This document shows positions 41,231 to 50,111 of a stretch of 64,000 bases of DNA, one piece after another. Position numbers and translations under genes: made by a program. Source of the stretch: Sediminibacterium sp. UBA657. GTDB taxonomy: Bacteria; Bacteroidota; Bacteroidia; Chitinophagales; Chitinophagaceae. The stretch's first letter is position 1. The number at the start of each line of letters is the position of its first letter. The stretch covers positions 1 to 64,000 of the forward strand of contig DBOB01000021.1 in assembly GCA_002299885.1 (NCBI GenBank). Direction: 5' to 3'. A model generated the notes under the pieces. That model was not told the origin of the DNA. It did no database searches and saw nothing but the letters and a program-made list of their open reading frames with translations.

Positions 41231-43792
41231 ATGAATTTATTCAAAAGTGCTTTATTAAGCCTATGTTTCTTGCTCCTTTCAAGTACAATAGTACTAGCCC
41301 AAAATGCTGGTAACTTATTGGCAGGCAAGGACTTATCCACTATTAAAGTGGATGCCCTTACCGATGCAGAACTTGCCCAAATTCAAGCTCAATTAAAACA
41401 ATCAGGTGTTAGTATTGATATGGTAGAATCCCAGGCTATTGCTAAAGGGATGTCTCCAGCTGAGTTCGCTAAGCTTAAAGCTAGGTTGGCAAACGTAAAA
41501 GGCGGATCTAAAAGTACTTCCCCTTTGACCAAGAAAACAGTTAAAAAAACGACTGATAATGAGCAGGATAGCACAGAGCAAGAAAATGTAACTGAATCTA
41601 AAATTAACCCATTGATATACGGTTCTGAACTTTTTGCAAATAGCCAGGGTTTTAAAAATAGTGAGAACGTAGCTACCCCGCTTAATTACGAAGTAGGCAC
41701 CAACGATGTCTTAAAATTAGTCGTTTACGGTGTACAAGAATACAGTGCAGATTTAGATGTAAGCAAGGAAGGTACGGTATTGATAGAAAATGTGGGACGT
41801 ATTAAAGTGGCAGGATTGACAATTGAAGCTGCAACCACAAGGATTAAACAACAAATGGCGAATACGGCGTATCCAAGTTTAAGGTCTGGTGAATCAAAAA
41901 TGGCTTTAACTGTGGGTGATACTAGAACCATCCAAGTCACTATCATTGGTGCACAAAGAAGTGGCAATTACAATGTATCTTCTTTATCCAATGTATTAAG
42001 TGCTTTAACTATGGCGGGTGGTCCAAGTGAAATTGGTTCCTACAGGGCGATTGAATTGATTCGTGATAATAAAGTTGTTAAAACATTTGATTTATATGCA
42101 TTTATGCAAAACGGGGATCAATCACAAAATATGGGCTTGAAGGACCGTGACGTCATTAAAGTGCCTCCATACAAAGGTAGGATCGAGATCAAAGGCCAAG
42201 TAAAACGCCCAGGTATTTTTGAATTAAACGCGACAGAATCATTCAAACAGTTTCTACAATATGCCGGCGGCTTTGATGACACAGCTTATACTGCTTGGGT
42301 GAAAGTGATTCAAAAAAATGACAAAGAAAAAGCAGTAAAAGACTTAGCACAAAATCAATTTGCAAACTACCAACCACAGGGCGGTGATATCATACAAGTA
42401 TCTAAAATTTTAGATCGTTTTCAGAACAGGGTAAAATTATCAGGCGCTGTATTTAGACCAGATGTATATGAATTAACAGAAGGGATGCGTATTAGTGATT
42501 TAGTTCAAAGAGCGGATGGATTGAGAGAAGATGCTTTTATTGGTAGAGCACAGTTGATAAGATTAAAGCCAAACTTATTAAAGGAATTGGTGACTATAAA
42601 TCTATCTAAGGCTTTACAAAAAGATCCTAATGAAAATATCTTTTTACAAAGAGAAGATGAATTATACATTAATTCCATTGTAGATTTAAGAGATTCATTA
42701 ACAGTAGATTTATTAGGAGAAGTAAGAAGTCAAGGGCGTTTTAACTATGTAGACAGCATGACGGTAAAGGATTTAATTTTGATGGCAGGTGGTTTTAATT
42801 ATGCAGCCAATAAGCAAATAGAAGTGGCAAGATTGGTTCAATATGGAGATAGAGTTACCAATAACCAAGTGGCAACTATCTTAAAAACTGAAGTGAATGG
42901 TGATTTAAGCTTTAATGCAGGACAAGAAAATTTTGTATTACAACCAATGGATGTAGTAACCATCACCAAAAAAGTAGGCTTTACCAACCCCGAAGTGGTG
43001 AGCATTAGCGGACAGGTACAAAATGTTGGTAAATACACTTTAAGCACACGTGTGGAAAGAGTGAGTGATATTGTAAAGCGCGCTGGCGGATTGATTGGAG
43101 AAGCTTATGGTGAAGGCGCTTATATTAAAAGAAGTCGTTACAATATTGATACTTTAAAATCGGATGAATCAAAGACATCTATTGAGGAGGCTTATAACAG
43201 AAAGTTTAAAGCACAACAGGAAGCAGAAAAACAAAATATAAACACATTGTTAAATGGCAATAATAATGGCCAAACGAATTTGGCAGATGTGAATATAAAA
43301 AAGAAAAACTTAAAAGACACTTTAAATCTTTTATTTAAAGAATTAAATGAGGATACCTACCAAATTGCTATTGATATTAATAAGATCATGGAAAAGCCAG
43401 GTTCTGAATTAGATTTGGTATTGAGAGACAAGGATGAAATTATGATTCCAAAAACAGATAATCGTGTTAAAATTAGTGGTGGTGTATTAAGACCAACCAA
43501 TATAGTATATAGAGATGGCTTAACATTAGGGGAATGTATTAGTGCCGCAGGTGGTATTAGCGAGTATGCAAAAAGAGGCAGGGCTTATGTGGTATATGCC
43601 AACGGAAAATCTTCTAGAACAAAACATTTTGGCTTGTTTAGATTAAATCCATCCATTAAACCAGGCTCGGAAATTGTATTGCCAGAAACGAATGAGAAAA
43701 AGGAGAAGACAATCACCACCTTCATTCAATTTACTACCGTACTTGCTCAGATTGCAGGTGCAATTGCAACCATTTCTATCTTAAACAGATAA
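41231..43792 (+). CDS. Wza-like polysaccharide export protein with several SLBB domains
   Basis: The 853-residue protein has a signal peptide (residues 1-24, ending VLAQ) and an N-terminal Ala/Lys/Gln-rich helical part. A poly-export domain begins near residue 150 (YEVGTNDVLKLVVYG), and several SLBB-type repeats follow: VTIIGAQRSGNYNVSSLSNV, IEIKGQVKRPGIFEL, VKLSGAVFRPDVYELTEG, VSISGQVQNVGKYTLS and VKISGGVLRPTNIVYRDG. A C-terminal hydrophobic helix (about 830-850) could cross the outer membrane as in Wza. It is over twice the length of E. coli Wza because of the extra SLBB units, which is usual in Bacteroidota. No lipobox is seen. The chain-length gene follows after a single base. Confidence 0.92.
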   Translation: MNLFKSALLSLCFLLLSSTIVLAQNAGNLLAGKDLSTIKVDALTDAELAQIQAQLKQSGVSIDMVESQAIAKGMSPAEFAKLKARLANVKGGSKSTSPLTKKTVKKTTDNEQDSTEQENVTESKINPLIYGSELFANSQGFKNSENVATPLNYEVGTNDVLKLVVYGVQEYSADLDVSKEGTVLIENVGRIKVAGLTIEAATTRIKQQMANTAYPSLRSGESKMALTVGDTRTIQVTIIGAQRSGNYNVSSLSNVLSALTMAGGPSEIGSYRAIELIRDNKVVKTFDLYAFMQNGDQSQNMGLKDRDVIKVPPYKGRIEIKGQVKRPGIFELNATESFKQFLQYAGGFDDTAYTAWVKVIQKNDKEKAVKDLAQNQFANYQPQGGDIIQVSKILDRFQNRVKLSGAVFRPDVYELTEGMRISDLVQRADGLREDAFIGRAQLIRLKPNLLKELVTINLSKALQKDPNENIFLQREDELYINSIVDLRDSLTVDLLGEVRSQGRFNYVDSMTVKDLILMAGGFNYAANKQIEVARLVQYGDRVTNNQVATILKTEVNGDLSFNAGQENFVLQPMDVVTITKKVGFTNPEVVSISGQVQNVGKYTLSTRVERVSDIVKRAGGLIGEAYGEGAYIKRSRYNIDTLKSDESKTSIEEAYNRKFKAQQEAEKQNINTLLNGNNNGQTNLADVNIKKKNLKDTLNLLFKELNEDTYQIAIDINKIMEKPGSELDLVLRDKDEIMIPKTDNRVKISGGVLRPTNIVYRDGLTLGECISAAGGISEYAKRGRAYVVYANGKSSRTKHFGLFRLNPSIKPGSEIVLPETNEKKEKTITTFIQFTTVLAQIAGAIATISILNR

Positions 43793-43793
43793 C

Positions 43794-44879
43794 ATGACGA
43801 AGATAACAGATGAACAACAGCAGATAGACAACGATGAAATTTCTTTAAAGGAGTTGATTCAAAAAATACAGGAGTGGATAGCGTATTTAAAAACGCAGTG
43901 GAAACTCATTATTGGTATTGCAGTATTGGGTGGTATCATAGGATTTGTGTATGCAAGTTTTCAAAAACCTAGTTACTTAGCAACTACTACTTTCGTATTA
44001 GAGGAAGATAAAGGCGGTGGAGGATTAGGAGGTGCAATGGGCCTAGCAAGTAGTTTTGGATTTGACTTAGGTGGAGGTGGCGGAGGTTTATTTACAAGTT
44101 CTAATATCATTGAACTAATGAAGAGCCGCTTGGTGGTGGAAAAAACATTATTGAATCCAGTAAAAATAGCAGGCAAGGAAATTAGCCTTGCTGATTACTA
44201 TATTCAATTTAATGAACTTAAAGAAGGCTGGTTTAATAAACCAGCACTTTCCAATATTAGCTTTCCAATAAATGCAGATAGATCAAAATTTAGTTTAATG
44301 CAGGATTCGATATTACAAAGTATTTCTGCAGGATTGACTAAAAATAATTTAGTGATTGCACAGAAGGATAAAAAAGTAAGCATCATTAGTTTGACTGTTA
44401 AAACCGAAAACGAACTATTTTCTAAATTGTTTTGTGAGCAATTGTTAAAAGAAACTTCTGATTTTTATATTGAAACAAAAAGTAAAAAATCTAGGTTGAA
44501 TGTAGATATTTTACAACACCAAGCTGATAGTATAAGAGCCGAACTAAATGGTGCTATTACAGGGGTGGCAGCAGCCAGTGATAATGTATACAATTTGAAC
44601 CCAGCTTACAATGTTAAAAAGACACCTGGAACAAGACGCCAGGTAGATGTTCAGGCCAATACAGCCATACTCACTCAATTAGTAGCGCAGTTGGAATTGT
44701 CTAAAGTAAGTTTAAGAAAAGAAACCCCATTGGTACAATTAATAGACCGCCCTATTTTACCATTGGAAAAGGAAAAGGTAGGAAGATTAAAATCATTGGT
44801 ATTAGGTGGTTTTTTAGCAGGATTTTTAACAGTGTTGTATTTGGTATTTGGGCAGTTGTATAGGAAGATGGTAGCATAG
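43794..44879 (+). CDS. Wzz/GNVR-type chain-length determinant (second copy)
   Basis: The 361-residue protein has a first transmembrane helix at about 38-56 (LIIGIAVLGGIIGFVYASF), a periplasmic coiled region, and a C-terminal helix (about 333-352, LGGFLAGFLTVLYLVFG) preceded by a Pro-containing stretch (VQLIDRPILPLEKEKVGR). A Gly-rich segment FDLGGGGGGLFTSS near residue 90 aligns with FDLGSLTGGSAGLFEGDN of the protein at 27835-28875, and NIIELMKSRLVVEKTLL with NILDIMQSRLIVEKVLL. They are paralogues. It should partner the Wza-like export protein encoded just upstream. There is no kinase domain. Confidence 0.9.
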   Translation: MTKITDEQQQIDNDEISLKELIQKIQEWIAYLKTQWKLIIGIAVLGGIIGFVYASFQKPSYLATTTFVLEEDKGGGGLGGAMGLASSFGFDLGGGGGGLFTSSNIIELMKSRLVVEKTLLNPVKIAGKEISLADYYIQFNELKEGWFNKPALSNISFPINADRSKFSLMQDSILQSISAGLTKNNLVIAQKDKKVSIISLTVKTENELFSKLFCEQLLKETSDFYIETKSKKSRLNVDILQHQADSIRAELNGAITGVAAASDNVYNLNPAYNVKKTPGTRRQVDVQANTAILTQLVAQLELSKVSLRKETPLVQLIDRPILPLEKEKVGRLKSLVLGGFLAGFLTVLYLVFGQLYRKMVA

Positions 44880-44927
44880 AAAATGATTAGTGTGGTCCAG
44901 ACGGCCGATTTGTATTCACAGATATAC

Positions 44928-44952
44928 GTAAATCATTAATTCGTTGATTTAC
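44928..44952. repeat. Inverted repeat upstream of the nonulosonate operon
   Basis: GTAAATCA (44928-44935) and TGATTTAC (44945-44952) are perfect complements around nine bases. There is no T-run directly after it, so it is a poor terminator. It lies in the 180-base gap between the export unit and the next operon and could be a regulator site. Confidence 0.4.
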
Positions 44953-45011
44953 AGCAATAAATTGATTTATATTTTTTCTATATCAAATAAAAAACAGTAA
45001 AAATAATGATG

Positions 45012-45042
45012 TTGGTGCGCAGTTCGGTGCGCATTATCTTGT
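45012..45042 (+). promoter_or_regulatory. Promoter of the dehydrogenase/nonulosonate operon, with direct repeats in the spacer
   Basis: TTG (45012-45014), 20 bases, then TATCTTGT (45035-45042), one base off TAnnTTTG. Predicted transcription start is near 45049, about 11 bases before the ATG at 45060. The spacer and -33 region contain GGTGCGCA twice (45014-45021 and 45026-45033), 12 bases apart centre to centre, in an otherwise AT-rich stretch, so a regulator may bind here. Confidence 0.62.
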
Positions 45043-45059
45043 CAAATAAAAATTGTAGT

Positions 45060-46349
45060 ATGTTAAGTCAGAAAAAGATTGCAGTAATTGGTTTAGGGTA
45101 TGTGGGCTTGCCTTTAGCGATTGAGTTTAGTAAAAAGTATAAAGTTCTGGGTTTTGACATAAACAATGGTCGAATTGAGGAGCTTAAGACCGGTAAAGAT
45201 CGAACAAATGAGGCTGATCTAGAAGGGTTGCAGTTCTCGATGAATTTGGCAAATGAATCAGATAAAGTGGGATTATGTTTTTCCTCAAATATTGAACATT
45301 TGAAGTCTTACAACGTATATATCGTTACAGTGCCTACACCTATTGACCAATTTAAAGCACCTGATTTAACTCCTTTGTTGAAAGCTTCTGAGATGTTGGG
45401 CAAAATAATCAAAAAGGGAGATATTGTAATTTATGAATCTACGGTTTATCCTGGGTGTACAGAAGAAGACTGTGTTCCGGTATTAGAGAAATATTCTGGA
45501 TTGAAATTTAATCAAGATTTTTATTGTGGTTATTCTCCAGAACGAATTAACCCTGGCGACAAATTAAATACATTAATTAAAATTAAAAAGGTAACATCCG
45601 GGTCCACACCAGAAATTGCAGAGGTAGTTGATCAATTATATAAAACCATTATCACTGCAGGAACACATAAGGCTCCAAGCCTTAAAGTTGCAGAGGCATC
45701 TAAGGCTATTGAAAATGCACAAAGGGACGTGAATATATCATTTGTAAATGAGTTGGCTTTGATTTTTGACCGAATGGGTATTGACACCAATGATGTTTTG
45801 GATGCAGCAGGTACCAAATGGAATTTTTTGAAGTATAAGCCGGGATTAGTTGGAGGGCATTGCATTAGTGTAGATCCTTATTATTTGGCACATAAAGCAG
45901 AAAGTTTGGGCTATCATCCACAAGTGATATTATCTGGTCGACGCGTAAATGACAATATGGGGATGTTTGTAGCTAATAAATTAGTAAAACTATTGATTGC
46001 TAAAAATCATATGATTTCAAAATCAAATGTATTGGTTTTGGGCATCACATTTAAAGAGGATTGTCCAGATATTCGTAATTCAAAAGTTATTGATATTGTA
46101 AAGGAATTACAACAGTTTAATATTAATGTTGATGTATTTGACCCATATGCTAATAAACTAGAAGTTTTTGAAGAATACGGAATTCAATTAATTGACTCCA
46201 CAAACTCAAAATATGATGGGATTATATTGGCAGTATCTCACAACGAGTTTTTAAATTTGGATTTTGATGAACTTAAAAAACATAGTGATTCAATTTTATT
46301 CGATATAAAAGGATTTTTACCGCGAAAATTAGTAGATTCACGACTTTAA
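45060..46349 (+). CDS. UDP-N-acetyl-hexosamine 6-dehydrogenase (TviB/WbpA/WbpO-like)
   Basis: The 429-residue enzyme oxidises the C6 hydroxyl of a UDP-HexNAc to the uronic acid with two NAD. It shows the Rossmann motif IAVIGLGYVGLPLA (residues 7-20), VPTPIDQFKAPDL, YESTVYPGCTEE, the catalytic Cys268 in VGGHCISVDPYYL and the C-terminal domain with LGITFKEDCPDIRNSK. The pattern GFDINNGRIEELKTGKDRTNE is typical of the TviB/WbpO branch. I choose ATG 45060 because the promoter ends at 45042 and the family N-terminus begins there. An in-frame ATG 54 bases upstream lies at or before the promoter. It is the first gene of the long operon and probably supplies an acidic amino sugar. Confidence 0.92.
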   Translation: MLSQKKIAVIGLGYVGLPLAIEFSKKYKVLGFDINNGRIEELKTGKDRTNEADLEGLQFSMNLANESDKVGLCFSSNIEHLKSYNVYIVTVPTPIDQFKAPDLTPLLKASEMLGKIIKKGDIVIYESTVYPGCTEEDCVPVLEKYSGLKFNQDFYCGYSPERINPGDKLNTLIKIKKVTSGSTPEIAEVVDQLYKTIITAGTHKAPSLKVAEASKAIENAQRDVNISFVNELALIFDRMGIDTNDVLDAAGTKWNFLKYKPGLVGGHCISVDPYYLAHKAESLGYHPQVILSGRRVNDNMGMFVANKLVKLLIAKNHMISKSNVLVLGITFKEDCPDIRNSKVIDIVKELQQFNINVDVFDPYANKLEVFEEYGIQLIDSTNSKYDGIILAVSHNEFLNLDFDELKKHSDSILFDIKGFLPRKLVDSRL

Positions 46350-46358
46350 TCTTTTACA

Positions 46359-47345
46359 ATGAAAAAAGTATTAATTACTGGTGCTGACGGATTTATAGGT
46401 TCCCATCTAACTGAAGCATTAGTCAAACAGGGATATGATGTTCGAGCTTTTGTATGCTATAATTCTTTTAATTCCTACGGATGGTTAGATTCTATTCCTG
46501 AAGAAACCAAAAGCAAGATTGAGTTTTTTGCTGGTGATATTCGTGACCCGAATGGGGTAAGAGAGGCAATGAAAGGAATTGATTTAGTATTTCATCTTGC
46601 AGCTTTGATTGCCATACCATTTAGTTACCATTCTCCAGATTCATATATTGATACAAATATCAAGGGGACCTTAAATATAATTCAAGCAGCAAGAGATAAT
46701 AAAGTGAGTCGTGTTTTGGTTACTTCAACATCAGAGGTGTATGGAACTGCTCAATTTGTTCCAATTACAGAGCTACATCCAAAGCAGCCCCAGTCTCCTT
46801 ATTCTGCATCTAAAATTGGTGCGGATGCTATTTCCGACTCATTCTACAGATCATTTGATTTGCCATTGACTATTGTAAGGCCATTTAATACATTTGGTCC
46901 TAGACAATCTGCAAGAGCTGTTATCCCAACAATTATTTCTCAATTATTAAATGGTGCTGAAGAGATTAAGCTTGGTGATATAACGCCTACTAGAGATTTG
47001 CTTTTTGTGATGGACACTGTAAATGGATTTTTGAAAATTGCTGAATGTGATAAATTAATCGGGCATGAGGTTAATATAGCTACCCAATCGGAAATTTCTG
47101 TAGGGGATTTAGCCCAGTCATTAATTAATCAAATTAATCCTAATGCTAAGATTGTTTCTGATTCAGTTAGGTTAAGGCCAGAAAAATCAGAGGTGTTTAG
47201 ATTATTTGGATCTAATGAGAAGTTAAAGTCATTCACTGATTGGAAACAAAATTATAGCCTTGAGGAGGGTTTGTCTGAAACTGTTACCTGGTTCTCTAAA
47301 AAGGAAAATTTGCAACAATATAAATCTGACATTTATAATGTCTAA
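46359..47345 (+). CDS. legB: NAD-dependent 4,6-dehydratase, LegB-like
   Basis: The 328-residue SDR enzyme has the extended-SDR marks KVLITGADGFIGSHLTEAL, FHLAALIAIPFSYHSP, VTSTSEVYGTA and YSASKIGAD (catalytic Tyr and Lys). The combination FGPRQSARAVIPTIISQLL with GDITPTRDLLFV is what I associate with LegB, the NDP-GlcNAc 4,6-dehydratase that starts legionaminic acid synthesis. It is followed by a LegC-type aminotransferase with an 8-base overlap, the same order as in the Campylobacter jejuni pathway. Related dehydratases of other amino-sugar routes remain possible. Confidence 0.87.
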   Translation: MKKVLITGADGFIGSHLTEALVKQGYDVRAFVCYNSFNSYGWLDSIPEETKSKIEFFAGDIRDPNGVREAMKGIDLVFHLAALIAIPFSYHSPDSYIDTNIKGTLNIIQAARDNKVSRVLVTSTSEVYGTAQFVPITELHPKQPQSPYSASKIGADAISDSFYRSFDLPLTIVRPFNTFGPRQSARAVIPTIISQLLNGAEEIKLGDITPTRDLLFVMDTVNGFLKIAECDKLIGHEVNIATQSEISVGDLAQSLINQINPNAKIVSDSVRLRPEKSEVFRLFGSNEKLKSFTDWKQNYSLEEGLSETVTWFSKKENLQQYKSDIYNV

Positions 47346-48483
47346 TTATTCTGAAATAATTGGTTTCATAAAAAACCAATTTGATAACAAAGCGTTTATT
47401 CCATTACACGAGCCTCGTTTTTTAGGGAACGAGAAGAAATATGTTGTCGATACGATAGACTCTACATTTGTTTCGTCAGTTGGCGCCTATGTTGATAAGT
47501 TCGAGTTAATGATGTCTTCTATTTCTGGGACAAATAAGTCAATAGCTGTAGTAAATGGAACATCAGCTTTACAAGTTGCTTTGAGACTTGCTGGCGTTAG
47601 TGCTGGAGACGAAGTTATTACTCAAGCACTAACGTTTATAGCTACAGTAAATGCGATTATTTATAATGGAGCAGCTCCCATTTTTATTGATGTTGATATA
47701 GACACCATGGGGCTTTCTCCAAATGCTGTCGAAGCTTTTTTGGAAGAATTTGGGGAGATGAGAGATGGTATTTGCTATAATAAGAAAACGAATAAAAAAA
47801 TTGCCGCATGTATGCCTATGCATACGTTTGGATTTCCAGTTCATTTACATGAATTATTGAAAGTATGCAACAAATGGAATATTCCTCTCGTGGAAGATGC
47901 AGCAGAAGCCATTGGAAGTGAATATCATTCTAATCCAATTGGTAGTTTTGGCAAATTGGGGGTATTTTCTTTTAATGGAAATAAAATTGTAACAAGTGGT
48001 GGTGGTGGTGCTATTGTAACAAATGATGTTGAGTTAGGAATTAAAGCAAAGCATTTAACCACTACTGCAAAAGTTCCTCATCCATATGAGTACGTTCATG
48101 ATGAGATTGGATACAATTTTAGAATGCCAAATTTAAATGCGGCTTTAGCTTGTGCACAATTAGAGCAACTCCAAACGTTTATTGACAGTAAACGGGCTCT
48201 CGCCCAGGAGTATAATTCGTTTTTCAAGTCTAAAGGAATGAACTTCCGAACAGAAATGCCTCAAACCAAAGCCAATTATTGGCTAATGTGCGTTGAATTA
48301 GAAAATAAACATAAGAGGGATTCTTTCTTAAAAGAAACTAATGAAAATGGAGTAATGACAAGGCCAATTTGGCAATTGATTTTTAAATCCCAATTTTATT
48401 CTAGCTTCCAAAGAGATGCTCAGATAAATGCTCTGTATTTGGAAAATAGAATTGTTAATATACCAAGTAGCGTTACTTTATGA
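47338..48483 (+). CDS. legC: LegC-family PLP aminotransferase
   Basis: The 381-residue DegT/DnrJ/EryC1-type enzyme should aminate C4 of the 4-keto sugar made by LegB. Visible parts are FIPLHEPRFLGNEKKYV near the start, SIAVVNGTSALQVAL, the aspartate in LVEDAAEAIGS, and the cofactor Lys216 in SFNGNKIVTSGGGG. I start at ATG 47338 (MSNYSEII), which overlaps the end of legB by 8 bases; an in-frame ATG further upstream would add 26 residues unlike the family. The next gene overlaps by four bases (ATGA), so translation is probably coupled. Confidence 0.88.
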   Translation: MSNYSEIIGFIKNQFDNKAFIPLHEPRFLGNEKKYVVDTIDSTFVSSVGAYVDKFELMMSSISGTNKSIAVVNGTSALQVALRLAGVSAGDEVITQALTFIATVNAIIYNGAAPIFIDVDIDTMGLSPNAVEAFLEEFGEMRDGICYNKKTNKKIAACMPMHTFGFPVHLHELLKVCNKWNIPLVEDAAEAIGSEYHSNPIGSFGKLGVFSFNGNKIVTSGGGGAIVTNDVELGIKAKHLTTTAKVPHPYEYVHDEIGYNFRMPNLNAALACAQLEQLQTFIDSKRALAQEYNSFFKSKGMNFRTEMPQTKANYWLMCVELENKHKRDSFLKETNENGVMTRPIWQLIFKSQFYSSFQRDAQINALYLENRIVNIPSSVTL

Positions 48484-49112
48484 AGTATTATATAATTGGT
48501 AATGGTGGGCTAAGTAAAGAAATTTTAATTCTTACTAAGGAGGTATTTGGTTCTACTTCAAATTTTATGGGATTTATAGATATTGCACCTAAGATGTCTG
48601 AAGTATTGATTGGGAAAGAGTTATACCCTGTCTTTGATGAAGAGATAATACTTTCTAGTTTAGATTATAATTGTAATTTGTATATTGCAGTTGCTGACCC
48701 AGAAAAAATTTCAAAAATAAAAGAAAAGTTTAAAAAATTTAGTTTTCCAAATTTGGTACATCCAAATGTAATATTAGATGAAAATTATGTCAATTTATCT
48801 AAAGGTAATATAATATTACCCGGATGTATTTTTACAGTTGATATAAATATTGGTTCATTTAATATATTCAATACTAGGGTTACATTAGGACATGATATTA
48901 AAATTGGTTCATGCAATGTATTTCAGCCTAATGTACAAATTTCTGGATCTGTAAATATTGGAGACAATAATACCTTTGGTGTCAATTCGTGTGTGTTGCA
49001 ATTAAAAAATATAGGCGATAACAATAAATTGGGAGCAAATAGCCTTTTGATGAAAAGCATTAAAAGTGGCAAAAAATATTTTGGAATTCCTGCAATGGAA
49101 ATTAAAATTTAA
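48480..49112 (+). CDS. NeuD/PglD-type acyltransferase
   Basis: The 210-residue protein combines an N-terminal PglD-like Rossmann domain (MKYYIIGNGGLSKEILIL) with a C-terminal left-handed beta-helix of hexapeptide repeats (INIGSFNIFNTRVTLGHDIKIGSCNVFQ and on). Such proteins acetylate amino sugars or nonulosonic acids at O or N with acetyl-CoA. Placed after LegC it could fill the LegH step, N-acylation of the 4-amino group. With carrier-protein genes immediately downstream, it might also accept an acyl-ACP donor. The usual catalytic His is likely the one in TLGHDIKIG. Confidence 0.82.
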   Translation: MKYYIIGNGGLSKEILILTKEVFGSTSNFMGFIDIAPKMSEVLIGKELYPVFDEEIILSSLDYNCNLYIAVADPEKISKIKEKFKKFSFPNLVHPNVILDENYVNLSKGNIILPGCIFTVDINIGSFNIFNTRVTLGHDIKIGSCNVFQPNVQISGSVNIGDNNTFGVNSCVLQLKNIGDNNKLGANSLLMKSIKSGKKYFGIPAMEIKI

Positions 49113-49117
49113 ATTAT

Positions 49118-49348
49118 ATGAAAATAGATGATTTTATTGAAAATTTTAAGTCTCAATTTGATGAGCCAGAAAAAACGAATCTACTTCCTGAGACTCATTT
49201 CAAAGAGTTAGATCAGTGGGATTCAATTGTTGCAATTTCTATAATTGCTATGGTAGATAATGAGTACGGCGCCAAGCTAACTGGTGATGATATTAGAAAT
49301 TCCAATACTGTTAATGATTTATATCAAATACTGAAGTCAAAATGTTAG
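49118..49348 (+). CDS. Acyl carrier protein (first copy)
   Basis: The 76-residue acidic protein is a standalone carrier. The phosphopantetheine site is Ser36 in ELDQWDSIVAISIIAMV, followed by the helix III region GAKLTGDDIRNSNTVNDLYQIL. The WDS rather than DSL motif sets it apart from the fatty-acid AcpP and is usual for specialised carriers. It begins five bases after the NeuD-like gene and its stop overlaps the next start (ATGTTAG). Together with the next five genes it forms an acyl-building module inside the sugar operon. Confidence 0.87.
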   Translation: MKIDDFIENFKSQFDEPEKTNLLPETHFKELDQWDSIVAISIIAMVDNEYGAKLTGDDIRNSNTVNDLYQILKSKC

Positions 49349-50109
49349 CTGCCAATCCATTTTCCCTTGTCGGCATGAATATTTTAATTACTGGAGCATC
49401 TTCTGGAATAGGAAAGTCTGTTGCAGTTGAATCGAGTGCTATGGGTGCAAATTTAATTATATGTGGTAGAAATGAAATTAGGCTTCAAGAAACATTTGAT
49501 ATTTTACATATTGACAAAAACCAAATTCATAAAAAATTAATTTTTGATTTAAAGGACGAGGAATCTATTAAAGAGATTTCTAAAAATATTAATAATCTTG
49601 ACGGTGTTGTTTTAGCGGCTGGGAATGATTTGATTATACCGTTTAATTTAACTGATAGATCTACTTTATCCGGTATTTTAGACGACAATTTAATAGGAAA
49701 TGTTTCACTTCTTCAAAATTTGATTAAGTTTAAAAAAATAGAATCAAATTCATCAATAGTTTTTTTTAGCTCTGTTAACGGTACACTAATTGGATCAAAG
49801 TGTCATAGTTTATATGCCGCTGCAAAAGGAGCAATAAACGGGATAGTTAGATCCTTAGCAAATGAATTATCTAGAAAAAAAATTAGAGTAAATGCAGTTG
49901 CTCCTGGCTTGGTTGAGACAGGTTTATTTGATTTGAATAAAGGTATTATCTCAACTGAAGAATTTTTATTATACCAAAAATCTTATCCGCTTGGGTTTGG
50001 GAAGCCAGAAGATATCTCGCTTCTCACTATATTTTTATTATCTACAGCCTCAAGATGGATAACTGGGCAAATTATCACAATTGATGGTGGGTTAACAATT
50101 AATCATTAA
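49342..50109 (+). CDS. Short-chain dehydrogenase/reductase (FabG-like, first copy)
   Basis: The 255-residue enzyme has the SDR cofactor motif TGASSGIG (17-24), a central Ser pair (FFSSVNG), and catalytic Tyr158 and Lys162 in SLYAAAKGA, then VNAVAPGLVETGLF and the C-terminal GQIITIDGGLTI. It lacks the NNAG motif: the equivalent is LAAGND. FabG-like enzymes reduce 3-ketoacyl-ACP to 3-hydroxyacyl-ACP with NADPH, which fits the neighbouring ketosynthase and carrier protein. The start at 49342 overlaps the carrier-protein stop by seven bases and gives the usual NPFSLxGxxxLITG beginning. Confidence 0.86.
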   Translation: MLAANPFSLVGMNILITGASSGIGKSVAVESSAMGANLIICGRNEIRLQETFDILHIDKNQIHKKLIFDLKDEESIKEISKNINNLDGVVLAAGNDLIIPFNLTDRSTLSGILDDNLIGNVSLLQNLIKFKKIESNSSIVFFSSVNGTLIGSKCHSLYAAAKGAINGIVRSLANELSRKKIRVNAVAPGLVETGLFDLNKGIISTEEFLLYQKSYPLGFGKPEDISLLTIFLLSTASRWITGQIITIDGGLTINH

Positions 50110-50111
50110 TT

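Noticed and set aside
44040..44100. GGTGGAGG-type repeat in the second Wzz gene, looking like a microsatellite
   Set aside because: It encodes a Gly-rich loop that aligns with a Gly/Ser loop in the paralogue; it is irregular and short.
45006..45059. Upstream in-frame ATG that would lengthen the UDP-HexNAc dehydrogenase by 18 residues
   Set aside because: The stretch covers the promoter (45012-45042) and encodes residues unlike the family N-terminus, so the ATG at 45060 is preferred.
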